This document shows positions 6,784 to 15,354 of a stretch of DNA of 29,355 nt, piece by piece. The position numbers and the translations under genes were made by a program. The stretch's first letter is position 1. The number at the start of each line of letters is the position of its first letter. The notes below the pieces were generated by a model, which saw only the letters and a program-made list of their open reading frames with translations, was not told where the DNA came from and made no database searches. Source of the DNA: Pseudomonadota bacterium (GTDB lineage Bacteria > Pseudomonadota > Gammaproteobacteria > Steroidobacterales > Steroidobacteraceae); assembly GCA_023428645.1 (NCBI GenBank), contig JAEYXD010000061.1, positions 1 through 29,355 on the forward strand, given 5' to 3'.

Positions 6784-8151
6784 CTACTTCATTCGCAAGA
6801 CGACGACGTCGTTGCTGCCGACCGGCTTCGTCGCGGCGCGAATCGCCGCGACCTGCTCAGACGTCACCGGCTTCGCGCCTTTCGGCGCGTTGCCCCAGGC
6901 GCCACGGATGAACGTGACGACATCGGCAATCTGCTGGTCGGACATCAAGAGGTAGAACGGCGGCATGTCGAACGTTTCGACGTGCCCTTGCGTCACGAGG
7001 CGCAGCGAGCCATTGATCGTGAGATTGATGAGCGAATCGGGCCGCGGATCGAGCACGACCGGATTTCCCGCGAGCGGCGGCAGCATCTTCACGCCCGCGC
7101 CGCGGCCGTCGAAGCCGTGGCAGGAAGCGCAGTATTCGAAGTACGGCTGCGCGCCCCGCTGGCTGAAGTCCATGCTGACCAGCTGCTTCGTCGTGCCCTC
7201 GTCGTACTGATACGGCGCAATGCCCTTCTCCACCTGAGCCGGCAATGACTTCAGGTACACGGCCATGGCCTGCAGGTCCTCATCGGTCATGAACGAGGAG
7301 CTGGCATTGATGACTTCGACCATCGTGCCGAACGCGGTGCCGAACTTGTTCTTGCCGGTCTTCATGAACTCGGCGATGTCTGCCTCGCTCCAGCGGCCGA
7401 GACCTGCGTTCATGTCGCCGTTCAAGGACGGCGCCGACCAATGGTCGAGCAGCGCCCCCGCGAGGAAGTCGGAATCATCAGCTTCCATGCCCTTCTCCTG
7501 TGACAACAGGCCGCGAGGGGTATGGCAGGCGCCGCAATGACCGAGACCTTCCACCAAGTAGGCGCCGCGATTCCATTCGGCGCTCTTGTCCGATTGCGGC
7601 TCGAACGGATCGTCGTCGAGGAACAGGAAATTCCAGATGCCGAGCAACCAGCGCGCGCTCAGCAACCCCGAGGTCTCCTCCGGCTTGTTCGCAAGCTTGA
7701 CGGGCTGCACTTCCTTCATGAAGTAGTCATACAGAGCCCGCATATCCTCCGGCGAGGTCTTCGCATACGAGGGATACGGCATTGCCGGATAGAGGCGATG
7801 GCCGTCTTTCGCGATGCCTTCGCGCATCGAGCGATCGAAATCCTCGAACGTGTAGTTGCCGATGCCCGTCTCGGGATCCGGGGTGATGTTCGTCGAATAG
7901 ATGACGCCGACGCGCGGCACGGCCATCTTCAAGCCGCCGGCAAACGGCTCGCCGCCAGGGATGGAGTGGCAGGCGACGCAATTTCCCACTCGCGCGAGAT
8001 ACTCGCCCTGGGACATTGTTTCCTGGCTCGAAACGTCCGCCGCTGGCTGGCTAGGAACGCTCGGACCCTCTTGGCTGATGGCGCTCGACACGAGCATCAG
8101 CTGCGCAACGCCCAACGATCCCAAGGCAAGAATGCGAGTGGAATATTTCAT
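6784..8151 (-). CDS. Triheme cytochrome c, dehydrogenase cytochrome subunit type
   Basis: A 455-residue periplasmic cytochrome with three heme c sites: CVACH (58-62), CGACH (206-210) and CASCH (341-345). This matches the cytochrome subunit of membrane-bound alcohol, gluconate or sorbitol dehydrogenases, which passes electrons from the dehydrogenase to ubiquinone. A signal peptide is visible (about residues 1-26, LGVAQLMLVSSAISQ). Met residues near the heme domains (for example IVEVINASSSF region and FDMPPFYLLMS) could be axial ligands. The start ATG at 8151 follows a G-rich ribosome site. The usual partner, a GMC flavoprotein or PQQ dehydrogenase with a small subunit, is absent from both flanks, so the electron donor is unknown. 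It appears to be a single-gene unit. Confidence 0.9.
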   Translation of the reverse strand: MKYSTRILALGSLGVAQLMLVSSAISQEGPSVPSQPAADVSSQETMSQGEYLARVGNCVACHSIPGGEPFAGGLKMAVPRVGVIYSTNITPDPETGIGNYTFEDFDRSMREGIAKDGHRLYPAMPYPSYAKTSPEDMRALYDYFMKEVQPVKLANKPEETSGLLSARWLLGIWNFLFLDDDPFEPQSDKSAEWNRGAYLVEGLGHCGACHTPRGLLSQEKGMEADDSDFLAGALLDHWSAPSLNGDMNAGLGRWSEADIAEFMKTGKNKFGTAFGTMVEVINASSSFMTDEDLQAMAVYLKSLPAQVEKGIAPYQYDEGTTKQLVSMDFSQRGAQPYFEYCASCHGFDGRGAGVKMLPPLAGNPVVLDPRPDSLINLTINGSLRLVTQGHVETFDMPPFYLLMSDQQIADVVTFIRGAWGNAPKGAKPVTSEQVAAIRAATKPVGSNDVVVLRMK

Positions 8152-8478
8152 CCGCCCCCCGTTATGGATTTTTGTAAACAGCGGCGGAGTCTAAGTGCGC
8201 AGGTAACGCCGTTCAATTCTGCCGGAGCGGCATTGACGTATCCTCACAAACGAATGACCCCGCCGCCGAGCGATGGGAACGCCTTGCCCGAGCCGCTTCA
8301 AGCCGTCACCTTTGCGTCGAGGCGCCCTGCGCAACGGGCGCCGCCGCGACGCACCGTCAATCGAGCGCCCCCGACGTACGCCATCGATGCGAACAATGAC
8401 TGGCCGTGATTTGCGACCGCGAGCGACATCGAATCGCGCGGCGGCCGCTGAGCCAAGGTATCAGCGTCTTCGCGCTCG
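8152..8478. other. 327-bp intergenic region
   Basis: This gap lies between the cytochrome start (minus) and the end of the DPFDR-repeat gene (minus). It should carry the cytochrome promoter next to 8152. A perfect 7-bp hairpin (GGCGCCC / GGGCGCC at 8321-8342, 8-base loop) could end the upstream transcript. I see no convincing ORF; the frames crossing it are overlap artefacts of high GC. Confidence 0.5.
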
Positions 8479-9366
8479 TTACGGTGTCGGCGCTTCCGCG
8501 GCCGGCGCCTGCGCGGGCGCTGGCTCGGGCGGCGCTTCTTGCGGTGCCGGCGCCGCTGGCTCGGTCCCCTGCCCCGCACCTGGCGCCGCTGCAGGCGCTG
8601 GTGCCGCTTGCGCCAGCCCAACAGGCAGCAATGCCTCGACTTCCACTTGCGGCGCAATGCGCGAACCCTGGCCGCATCTCGGACTGCCGCGCACGACGCG
8701 AATCTCGAGCTCGCGGAATACGCTGCGCGACATGTTTTCGAGCAGATCGCAATCGTCGGGCTCGAGCCGGATCGTGCGCTGAGAGAGCGTGACGGTCTGC
8801 CGTTGCGCCGCGAACACGATGGGATCGTTCATCGCGGCCATGGGATTGCCGGTCACGCGGGAGATGAGCTCGCGCCGCGACTTGTCCTTATCGATTTCGG
8901 CAAGCACCTGCGGCGTCACCTTGACCGGCGTCATGAGACGAACGCGCACGTGCGCCATCTGCTCGTTCTCGTTGCGACGGTTCGAGAGCCGGTCGTTGGT
9001 GCGATCGAAAGGATCGGAACGGTCGAACGGATCGGAGCGATCGAAGGGATCGCGGCCATACCGGGCATCGCGGTCGAACCGCTCGCGCCGGATCATGTTT
9101 TCCTCGCAGCCGGTCGCGCGGACCTCGATATCATCGCGCGCGCCGACGGCACGCAGAATCACCGCCACCCGGCTCTGGAGCTCGTGACACGGGTAATAAA
9201 CCGCGGAGCTTCGATAGACGAAGTTCACTTCGCGCGACTTGAAGACGGCGGGCGCTGGCTCTTCGGCGGCGGCGAAGCCGGCCGTCGCCACGAGCAATGC
9301 CAACACGAGCTGCGCGCTGCCGCGCCTGTCGATTCCCACTCTGCTCGGCCGATGCATCGCGCTCAT
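8479..9366 (-). CDS. Secreted hypothetical protein with three DPFDR repeats and Pro/Ala-rich tail
   Basis: A 295-residue protein of unrecognised family. The ATG at 9366 (MSAMHRPSRVG...) has GGAG eight bases upstream and leads into a hydrophobic signal segment (LVLALLVATAGFAAAEE). The mature part starts with a beta-like region containing YYPCHELQSRV and ATGCEENM, so two cysteines may pair. At residues 106-123 come three perfect copies of a six-residue unit, DPFDR(S/T), in an Asp/Arg-rich stretch. A predicted alpha/beta region follows (VRVRLMTPVKVTPQVLAEID, then SQRTIRLEPDDCDLLENM). The last 50 or so residues are almost only Pro, Ala, Glu and Gln, a low-complexity linker that often spans periplasm or contacts the cell wall. 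No function can be assigned. Confidence 0.78.
   Translation of the reverse strand: MSAMHRPSRVGIDRRGSAQLVLALLVATAGFAAAEEPAPAVFKSREVNFVYRSSAVYYPCHELQSRVAVILRAVGARDDIEVRATGCEENMIRRERFDRDARYGRDPFDRSDPFDRSDPFDRTNDRLSNRRNENEQMAHVRVRLMTPVKVTPQVLAEIDKDKSRRELISRVTGNPMAAMNDPIVFAAQRQTVTLSQRTIRLEPDDCDLLENMSRSVFRELEIRVVRGSPRCGQGSRIAPQVEVEALLPVGLAQAAPAPAAAPGAGQGTEPAAPAPQEAPPEPAPAQAPAAEAPTP
8998..9051 (-). repeat. Three 18-bp in-frame tandem repeats (DPFDRS/T)
   Basis: Three consecutive 18-bp units each encode DPFDRS or DPFDRT. The DNA copies differ at synonymous positions (for example GATCCC, GATCCG and GATCCT for Asp-Pro) while the peptide is kept, suggesting selection on the protein rather than recent slippage. 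Confidence 0.85.
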
Positions 9367-9518
9367 GGTCCGATCTCCGCACAGCGAGCTCAACGATCGT
9401 CAGTCGCGGCTACTTTACGGCCGCGAATGCGCCAATACGAGAGGGACTTTACGCCGCTCGCGAGCCGGTGCGCCCGATGGACGCCGTGTCGGAAAACGGC
9501 ATGCGCGGGACGCTCGCC

Positions 9519-9893
9519 TCAGAACGACACGCCCAGGCGGGCGTACGACTCGTCGTCGCCGCCACTGTCGAAGCCGTGCGCATAGCCGAGCCGCAGCGTG
9601 ACGCGTCCCGAGCACAAAAGACCGACGTCGGCATTGAGCTCGAATCCCGCGCCGGTGCGATCGTCGTGCGCGCTTTCCCGCACCGCCCGGACCTTGCCCG
9701 AGTCGACGCAGACGGTGCCGTGCAGCTGATGCAGCGCAAGCGGAATTGGCACCAGTGCTGCCGCGCTCCAAGCGCCACAGCGGAAATCGATACTCGAGCG
9801 AGCCGAGCCGCATCCGGTGATCGCGCGGATGCCACACTGCGCGGCGAGGGTTCGAATCATGTGCGTCCTCGAACAGCGCCTCGTCGATCGCAA
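9519..9893 (-). pseudogene. Remnant of an outer-membrane beta-barrel gene (surface-antigen/BamA-like C-terminus), frameshifted
   Basis: The last ~85 codons of this minus-strand frame read like the end of an outer-membrane barrel. LVPIPLALHQLHGTVCVDSG is followed by GAGFELNADVGLL, VTLRLGYAHGFD and a terminal YARLGVSF ending in Phe. The expected preceding strand, LGSLEYRFPLWRLERG, is present but in a different frame (ending around 9775). A frameshift must therefore lie at about 9755-9775. No signal peptide, start or upstream propeller/POTRA part can be found before 9966. This pattern is familiar from the C-terminal barrel of TolB-like propeller or D15-type surface antigens; the family call is by eye. 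I read it as a decayed 3' fragment, not an expressed gene. Confidence 0.55.
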
Positions 9894-10040
9894 CCTGTTG
9901 GCGGCGCCTGGCCGGATTCGGGCTTCCGCGCGTGCGTGATTGCGGAAAGCCCTGAATTCGGAGCACGCGTCTTCAGATTCCGGTGCGCTCGCCGACTCCC
10001 TCGGGGGAAGACGTCTTGAAGAGTCAGGAGCTGCGAGGCA

Positions 10041-11681
10041 ATGCGAGACAACGGGCCAGTGACCAACATCGAATACGTGCTGCCGGACGACGAAGTCATC
10101 ATCACGCAGACGGACCTTTCCGGCCGCATCACCTATGCGAATCCCGCATTCCTGCGCAGCAGTGAGTTCTCACTCGAAGAGTGCTTCGGCCAGCCCCAGA
10201 GCATCGTTCGTCACCCGGACATGCCGCGCGAAGCGTTCGCCGATCTCTGGGCGACGATCCGTGCGGGCAAGAGCTGGACGGGCGTCGTCAAGAATCGCCG
10301 CAAGAACGGCGGCTTCTATTGGGTGCGGGCGAACGTCACGCCGATGGTCGCCGCCGGCGGCGTGGTCGGCTACACCTCCGTTCGCGTAAAACCCTCGCGC
10401 GAGGAGATCGCGGCCGCCGACCGCGCGTACCGGGAAATCCGCTCGGGGCGGGCCGAGAAGCTGCACATCGAGGGCGGACGGCTCATCGACACCTCGCTCC
10501 TCGGCCGCCTGCGCAAGCTCGCACATCTGTCACTGCGCACCGGCACCTGGATCGTGCTCGGCGCGCTGACGACGTTGTTGTTCGCGATCATCGCGCTCAG
10601 CCTCAGCGGCGGCAGCACGGGCTGGATCGCCACCCTCGCGGCCGCGAGCGCGCTCGTGTCGATCTGCAACATGATCTACGTGCAGGGCAATGTCGTGCGG
10701 CCGCTGCGCCAGCTGCACGACGCAGCCTGCAAGCTCGTGAGCGGCGATACCACGACCCGCATTCCCATCCGCGGGGTCGCCTGCGTCGTCGCGGTCGCGA
10801 ATGCCCTCGAGCAGGTTCGCGTCAAGCTCGACGGTGTATTGAAGGACAACATCGCCGCCGCGACGCGCGTCAAGGACAGCGTGCACGACGTGCTGCAGGC
10901 GAATACGGCACTGTCGAATCGCACGAACGAGCACGCCGCTAACCTCGAGGAGACGGCCGCGTCGCTCGAGCAACTGACAGCCACGGTCCAGCGCAACACC
11001 GACAACGCCACGCAGGCGACGACGCTCACGAAGCAGTCGGAGGTTGCCACCGCGGAGAGCCGCAACGTGGTCAAGCAGGTGCACGCGACGATGATCGAGA
11101 TTTCCGCCTCGTCGAAGCGCATCTCGGACATCATCAGCATCATCGACGGCATTGCCTTCCAGACGAATCTGCTCGCGCTGAATGCAGCGGTCGAAGCCGC
11201 CCGCGCCGGCGATCAAGGGCGCGGCTTCGCGGTCGTCGCGCAGGAGGTTCGCAGCCTCGCGCAGCGTTCGGCCGGATCGGCGAAGGAGATTCGCGATCTG
11301 ATCCATGAATCGAGCCTGACCGTCGAACGTGGCGGCGAGCTCGCCGAACAGGCGGAACGCGCGATGCAGCAGGTCGTGGAGTCGGGCCGGCACGTCGCGA
11401 ACGTGGTCGCGGAGATCGAAACAGCGAATCGCGAGCAGGCCGCGGGTATCGATCAGATCAATCGAGCGATGACGCAGATGGACTCATTGACGCAGCGCGA
11501 CGCCGAGATGGCGCAGGAGCTGATCTCGACGGCGCAGATGCTGCAGTATCAGTCCGAGCAGATGCTGACGGCGATCTCGGCATTCTCGATGCAACGATCG
11601 CACGAGGCCGTTGCGTCGCGGCCGACCAGCGGCGGGCGTCAGCAGCCACCATCGCGGGAGGTATTCGATCGCGCAGCCTGA
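10041..11681 (+). CDS. aer: PAS-containing methyl-accepting chemotaxis protein, Aer-like
   Basis: A 546-residue chemoreceptor built like the aerotaxis/energy sensor Aer. A PAS domain spans about residues 15-120 (ITQTDLSGRITYANPAF, RHPDMPREAFADLW, NGGFYWVRANVTP), the last two being Aer hallmarks for FAD binding. A hydrophobic anchor lies at about 168-215, then a HAMP-like segment (NVVRPLRQLHDAACKLVSGD). The C-terminal signalling coiled coil has the canonical hairpin tip, AFQTNLLALNAAVEAARAGD followed by QGRGFAVVAQEVRSLAQRS (about 371-409), which binds CheW and CheA. It probably senses redox or oxygen state rather than an external ligand. The ATG at 10041 has AGGAG and GAGG just upstream. No other che genes are in the window. 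Confidence 0.9.
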   Translation: MRDNGPVTNIEYVLPDDEVIITQTDLSGRITYANPAFLRSSEFSLEECFGQPQSIVRHPDMPREAFADLWATIRAGKSWTGVVKNRRKNGGFYWVRANVTPMVAAGGVVGYTSVRVKPSREEIAAADRAYREIRSGRAEKLHIEGGRLIDTSLLGRLRKLAHLSLRTGTWIVLGALTTLLFAIIALSLSGGSTGWIATLAAASALVSICNMIYVQGNVVRPLRQLHDAACKLVSGDTTTRIPIRGVACVVAVANALEQVRVKLDGVLKDNIAAATRVKDSVHDVLQANTALSNRTNEHAANLEETAASLEQLTATVQRNTDNATQATTLTKQSEVATAESRNVVKQVHATMIEISASSKRISDIISIIDGIAFQTNLLALNAAVEAARAGDQGRGFAVVAQEVRSLAQRSAGSAKEIRDLIHESSLTVERGGELAEQAERAMQQVVESGRHVANVVAEIETANREQAAGIDQINRAMTQMDSLTQRDAEMAQELISTAQMLQYQSEQMLTAISAFSMQRSHEAVASRPTSGGRQQPPSREVFDRAA

Positions 11682-11731
11682 ACGCGCGTCGCGCTGAGCG
11701 CACGAGCGGGCCCCGCATTCCGGCAGCCGTC

Positions 11732-11747
11732 GAGACGAACGCGTCTC
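11732..11747. terminator. Hairpin between convergent aer and panB
   Basis: GAGACG-AACG-CGTCTC forms a perfect 6-bp stem with a 4-base loop, midway between two convergent stops (11681 and 11764). It is short and lacks a T-run; a shared terminator is a reasonable guess from position. Confidence 0.4.
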
Positions 11748-11763
11748 CGCGCCGCCGGCGGGC

Positions 11764-12582
11764 CTAGTAACTATGCTCTGCGCCCGGAAATTCCCCCAGC
11801 TTCACCGCCTTGACGTAGGCCTCGAACGCACCGCGAATGCCGGTCGTGCTCTCGGCGAGAAAGTTCTTCACGAACTTTGGCACCTTGATATCCGGCGGGG
11901 TGATGCCGAGCAGGTCGTGCATCACCATGATCTGCCCATCGACGTGCTTGCCCGCGCCGATACCGATCACCGGAATGCGCAGGCGCTGCGCAATGCGCTC
12001 CGCGAGTTCGGCGGGAATCGCCTCCAGCAGCAGCACGCTCGCGCCCGCCTGCTCGAGATACAACGCCTCATCGAGAATCGTCTGCGCCTGCTCGGGATCG
12101 CGGCCTTGCACGCGAAAGCCGCCGAAGCGATTGATCGATTGCGGCGTGAGCCCCATGTGCGCACAGACGGGAATGCCGCGCTCCACGAGCAGCCGCGTCG
12201 ACTCCGCGATCCAACGTCCGCCCTCGAGCTTCACGATGTGCGCGCCGGCGCGCATGAGGTGCGCCGCGTTCTCGAGCGTCAACCCTTCCGAGTAGTAGCT
12301 CATGAACGGCATGTCACCCATGATGAGCGACCCGCGGCTGCCGCGCCTGACCATCTCGAGGTGATAGAGAATGTGCTCCATCGTCACCGGCAGCGTCGAA
12401 TCGTGGCCTTGCACCACCATGCCCATCGAGTCGCCGACGAGCAGCACTTCGACGCCGGCCGTACTCGCGATCTCCGCGAACGTCGCGTCGTAGGCCGCGA
12501 CGCATGCGAAGCGCTCGCCCTTGCGCTTCAGCGCTTCGAGCGTCTTGAGCGTGACCTTCGTGCCGGAGCTGAAACTGGACAT
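11764..12582 (-). CDS. panB: 3-methyl-2-oxobutanoate hydroxymethyltransferase (ketopantoate hydroxymethyltransferase)
   Basis: A 272-residue cytoplasmic enzyme that transfers a hydroxymethyl group from 5,10-methylene-tetrahydrofolate to 2-oxoisovalerate, the first committed step of pantothenate and CoA synthesis. The sequence carries the family signatures: AYDATFAEIA, LLVGDSMGMVVQG (metal and substrate site), GDMPFMSY, MGLTPQS, LLLEAIP (catalytic Glu region) and PVIGIGAG. Length is normal for PanB. The ATG at 12582 is chosen because GGAGG lies five bases before it; the longer frame to 12612 adds unconserved residues. panC and panD, often adjacent, are not here. Confidence 0.97.
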   Translation of the reverse strand: MSSFSSGTKVTLKTLEALKRKGERFACVAAYDATFAEIASTAGVEVLLVGDSMGMVVQGHDSTLPVTMEHILYHLEMVRRGSRGSLIMGDMPFMSYYSEGLTLENAAHLMRAGAHIVKLEGGRWIAESTRLLVERGIPVCAHMGLTPQSINRFGGFRVQGRDPEQAQTILDEALYLEQAGASVLLLEAIPAELAERIAQRLRIPVIGIGAGKHVDGQIMVMHDLLGITPPDIKVPKFVKNFLAESTTGIRGAFEAYVKAVKLGEFPGAEHSY

Positions 12583-12641
12583 GGCCGCCTCCGAATGGTG
12601 TCGCCGCAGCATAGCAGCGATCCCGGCCCGGAAGGCGCTAG

Positions 12642-12776
12642 CTACCGCGGATCGTTCGCCGTGATGAAGCGGACCAGCGCGTCACCGAACAATGGGTCGC
12701 GCGTCGCTTCCATGTGATCGCGGCCGGGAATGACGACGTACGTGAAGTGCGCGGCCACTTGTGAGCACGCCCCGGA
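12642..12776 (-). pseudogene. C-terminal remnant of an alpha/beta hydrolase
   Basis: A minus-strand frame between panB and the GH9 gene reads AAHFTYVVIPGRDHMEATRD, then DPLFGDALVRFITANDPR and a TAG stop at 12642. This is the typical last strand and helix of an alpha/beta hydrolase, with GRDH holding the catalytic histidine. The frame is closed upstream by a stop at 12777-12779, leaving only about 44 codons and no ATG before the homology; nucleophile and oxyanion regions are missing. It therefore looks like the 3' stump of a deleted esterase-like gene. Confidence 0.65.
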
Positions 12777-12833
12777 TCACGCAACTTGTCATCACGGGGC
12801 CATCAACCCTGGACCGGCAACGTCGCGCTCGAG

Positions 12834-15290
12834 CTACTCTCGGTCGGAAAGCTCCTGCGCGGCATGCACGAGAAACAGATAGCTCGCCGCGAGATCGATG
12901 ACGTACTCGTTCTGGCCCCAGAGGAATGGCCAGTCTTCCTTGTTCTCTGGGAAGTCCGGTTTCAGGATCAACACGCCGGGCACGACGCCGCCGGCGATGA
13001 ACGAGAAGTCCGCGCGATTGTTGCCGTACGCGACGCGCTTCGAATGCGCGCCCACACCCGAAACGAACGAGATGTTCGAGCTCGGATGGGTGCCGTAGAG
13101 GTAATTCAAGCCGCGAAAAACGGCTTCGCGATCGAACAGGTCCGGAAAGGCGGTGTGAAGATGAAACGCCGCGATTGCATAGCGCACGACGGTGCCGTTG
13201 CCCGCCCAACCGCCATGCGTGATCGGCACGCCGTAAGGATTGTCGCTGATGGCGCGTGCCGCTTCATCGCGAGCCCGCGTGGTGCGCGCACGCAGCTTCG
13301 TGGCGAAGCGCTTGTCCATGAACGGCAGCACCCGCACGGCATCCGCCGCATTCGCCAAGAACCGCTGCTCGATTGCGGGCCACAGCTCGTGGATACGCGC
13401 GGCGTACTTCGCATCGCGCGTCGTGATGAGCAGCTCGACCGCGGCCCGCAGCGCCTCGTCGTCGGGATGACCGCCCGTCGTGTTGCCGAATGCGAACAGA
13501 TTCGGCTGCCGCGCGCGCTCGAAGTCCCACGCCTTTTTCGCCCATGCGAGGCACTCATCCGCGAGCGCATCTCGATAGCCGCGCAGCGCGCGGCTCGCCG
13601 CCGCGAGCGCGGCCGCGGACCCGTAGTTGAGCGCCGTCGTCGCCGTCGTGAACGCCAGGCGATCGTCGCGCGGCGAGCCGGGATCGGCAGGATCGTCCAC
13701 CACGTTGTTCGTCTTCGTCACGGCGTCGCCCAGGTGCGTGTACTGATCGAGATCCGGCTCGACGACGCCGGGGATCGCATGACCGAACACGCGAAACTGC
13801 GAGATCAGGAACAGCGTGCCGTGCTCGATCTGCTGCAGGATGTCCGGCACCCCGTCGGGACGATGCATCTCGACGCGCCGCCGCGCTTGATCGATCGAGG
13901 TCTCGTCGCGCGCGGGCTTGTAACGCTCCCACGTCTCGACGAGCGATTGCACGACCGCATAGTGCGTCTGCGTGCGCAGATCGAAATCGCCTGCGTCGTA
14001 CCATCCGCCGATGTTCAAGCCGGGGATGTGCTCGCCGGCCGCGAACGGCGAATCGTTCGCGGGGCTGCCGCCGTATAGATCGAAGTGCGGCTGGTTCTCG
14101 GCCGCCTGGCGCGCATCGTCCAGATGCGAGGCGCCATGCCATACGCGATAGGCCTCGTTCACGAACATGTGGTCCATCGCGACCGGGAAATACACATCGA
14201 GCGTCGGATGCCACGCGTCGGCGAGCACGTCATGAGCAATGCGAAAGGCATGGGTTCGCTGTCCCGCGGCCTCGATGACGTAAATGCCCGGCTCGCGCAC
14301 AGCCGAGAAATCGAACGTGTAATACCGATAGCGCAGGTAGTCGCCCCAGGGGCGAACGTCGGCGCTGAACACCTTCGTCAGCGCGCCGTCGGCGTTCGCT
14401 TTGAACAGCTCCGCCGCGGCCGGCGCCGCCGCCTTCGGATCCGTCTCGATCACGGCCACCTTCTGCTGCGACGGGTGATAGCCCACCTGTGAATGCCCGA
14501 TCACCGCGGGACGCGTCCAAGCAGCGATCGTGTTCGCCGTCAGCGTCCATTCGAGTACGGTGCCCTGCTTGCCCGCGGGCAACAGGCTGCGGACGACGAA
14601 CCAGCCGTTCTGAGCTTGATTGCGGCCGTCGTACAAACCCAGCTCCGCCGTCTTCGATGTGATCGTCACACGGCGCTCCGGATCTTCCGGCGCGAGCGTC
14701 AAGCGATGTCCCGTCGCGATCGGCAATCGTGTCGTCTGGCCGGCAGCATCGCGCCCCGACGGACCGGACGGATACAACGGCAGCGCGCCGCTGCGCTCGT
14801 CGAGGAGGAACGTGCGCCCGAAGTAGGCGGACGGCAGGAACTCCAGATTGAATCCGGCCTTGCCTTCGAGCTCGCGTGGCACGGGGCGATCCAATACCAC
14901 TTGCACCAACAAGCCCGCGCCGCTCGGCTCGGCATGTATGACGTAGTCGAAGCCGTGCTGCGGATAGTGCAGCCGGACATCGATGGCGCCGGTCTGCTTG
15001 TCGATCGTGCGAGCCTTCACCGCGGGCGTCGGGTCCCACTGCTCCGGCGTCGGGCTCAGACGCACGTCGCCGTTCGTGGCCGTGCGCACGCCGTGATGGA
15101 TCAGCTCGAGGCCGGCGATCTTCGCGTCGCTGAACAGGCCGTCGTACGTGTTGCTGAACACGAGCACGTCGAGGCCGCGCGCGGAGAAATATTCTTTGTC
15201 ATGGAGCGACAAGCGCGACTCGGTGGCCAAGGCGCTCGCCGCGATCAGGACGGCGCAACCGCCCGCGATCACCTGCGTGTGGAAGTTCAT
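12834..15290 (-). CDS. Secreted glycoside hydrolase family 9 enzyme with N-terminal Ig-like domain
   Basis: An 818-residue exported GH9 hydrolase, a family of inverting enzymes acting on cellulose, other beta-glucans or glucosamine oligomers. A signal peptide opens the protein (AGGCAVLIAASALATE). A long beta-rich N-terminal half ends in the CelD_N Ig-like domain, starting near IGHSQVGYHPSQQKVAV and ending at GIYVIEA. The catalytic (alpha/alpha)6 barrel includes GGWYDAGDFD (Asp432 and Asp435, which activate water), the late motif NYLYGTHPSSN, and FLWGQNEYVIDLAASYLF with Glu795 as the likely general acid. The start at 15290 is preferred because GGGGG lies six bases upstream; 15296 is an alternative. 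A LacI-family-type operator sits 21 bases before it. No other carbohydrate genes are nearby, so the polysaccharide is unknown. Confidence 0.88.
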   Translation of the reverse strand: MNFHTQVIAGGCAVLIAASALATESRLSLHDKEYFSARGLDVLVFSNTYDGLFSDAKIAGLELIHHGVRTATNGDVRLSPTPEQWDPTPAVKARTIDKQTGAIDVRLHYPQHGFDYVIHAEPSGAGLLVQVVLDRPVPRELEGKAGFNLEFLPSAYFGRTFLLDERSGALPLYPSGPSGRDAAGQTTRLPIATGHRLTLAPEDPERRVTITSKTAELGLYDGRNQAQNGWFVVRSLLPAGKQGTVLEWTLTANTIAAWTRPAVIGHSQVGYHPSQQKVAVIETDPKAAAPAAAELFKANADGALTKVFSADVRPWGDYLRYRYYTFDFSAVREPGIYVIEAAGQRTHAFRIAHDVLADAWHPTLDVYFPVAMDHMFVNEAYRVWHGASHLDDARQAAENQPHFDLYGGSPANDSPFAAGEHIPGLNIGGWYDAGDFDLRTQTHYAVVQSLVETWERYKPARDETSIDQARRRVEMHRPDGVPDILQQIEHGTLFLISQFRVFGHAIPGVVEPDLDQYTHLGDAVTKTNNVVDDPADPGSPRDDRLAFTTATTALNYGSAAALAAASRALRGYRDALADECLAWAKKAWDFERARQPNLFAFGNTTGGHPDDEALRAAVELLITTRDAKYAARIHELWPAIEQRFLANAADAVRVLPFMDKRFATKLRARTTRARDEAARAISDNPYGVPITHGGWAGNGTVVRYAIAAFHLHTAFPDLFDREAVFRGLNYLYGTHPSSNISFVSGVGAHSKRVAYGNNRADFSFIAGGVVPGVLILKPDFPENKEDWPFLWGQNEYVIDLAASYLFLVHAAQELSDRE

Positions 15291-15310
15291 CGGCATCCCC
15301 CGAGTCATTC

Positions 15311-15326
15311 TTGTTACCGATACCAA
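15311..15326 (-). promoter_or_regulatory. LacI-family-type operator upstream of the GH9 gene
   Basis: TTGGTATCGGTAACAA on the minus strand is an imperfect 16-bp palindrome centred on CG (12 of 16 positions symmetric). It matches the general form GGTANCGNTACC of LacI-family operators that control sugar genes. It lies 21 bases upstream of the GH9 start, where a bound repressor would block transcription. The regulator gene is not in the window. Confidence 0.6.
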
Positions 15327-15354
15327 TGCTGCCTTTTTAACGCTCTCCGCTCAA

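Noticed and set aside
8298..8657. Minus-strand ORF of 119 codons partly inside the 8152-8478 gap.
   Set aside because: Extremely Arg-rich, out of frame with the DPFDR-repeat gene it overlaps, and without a ribosome site.
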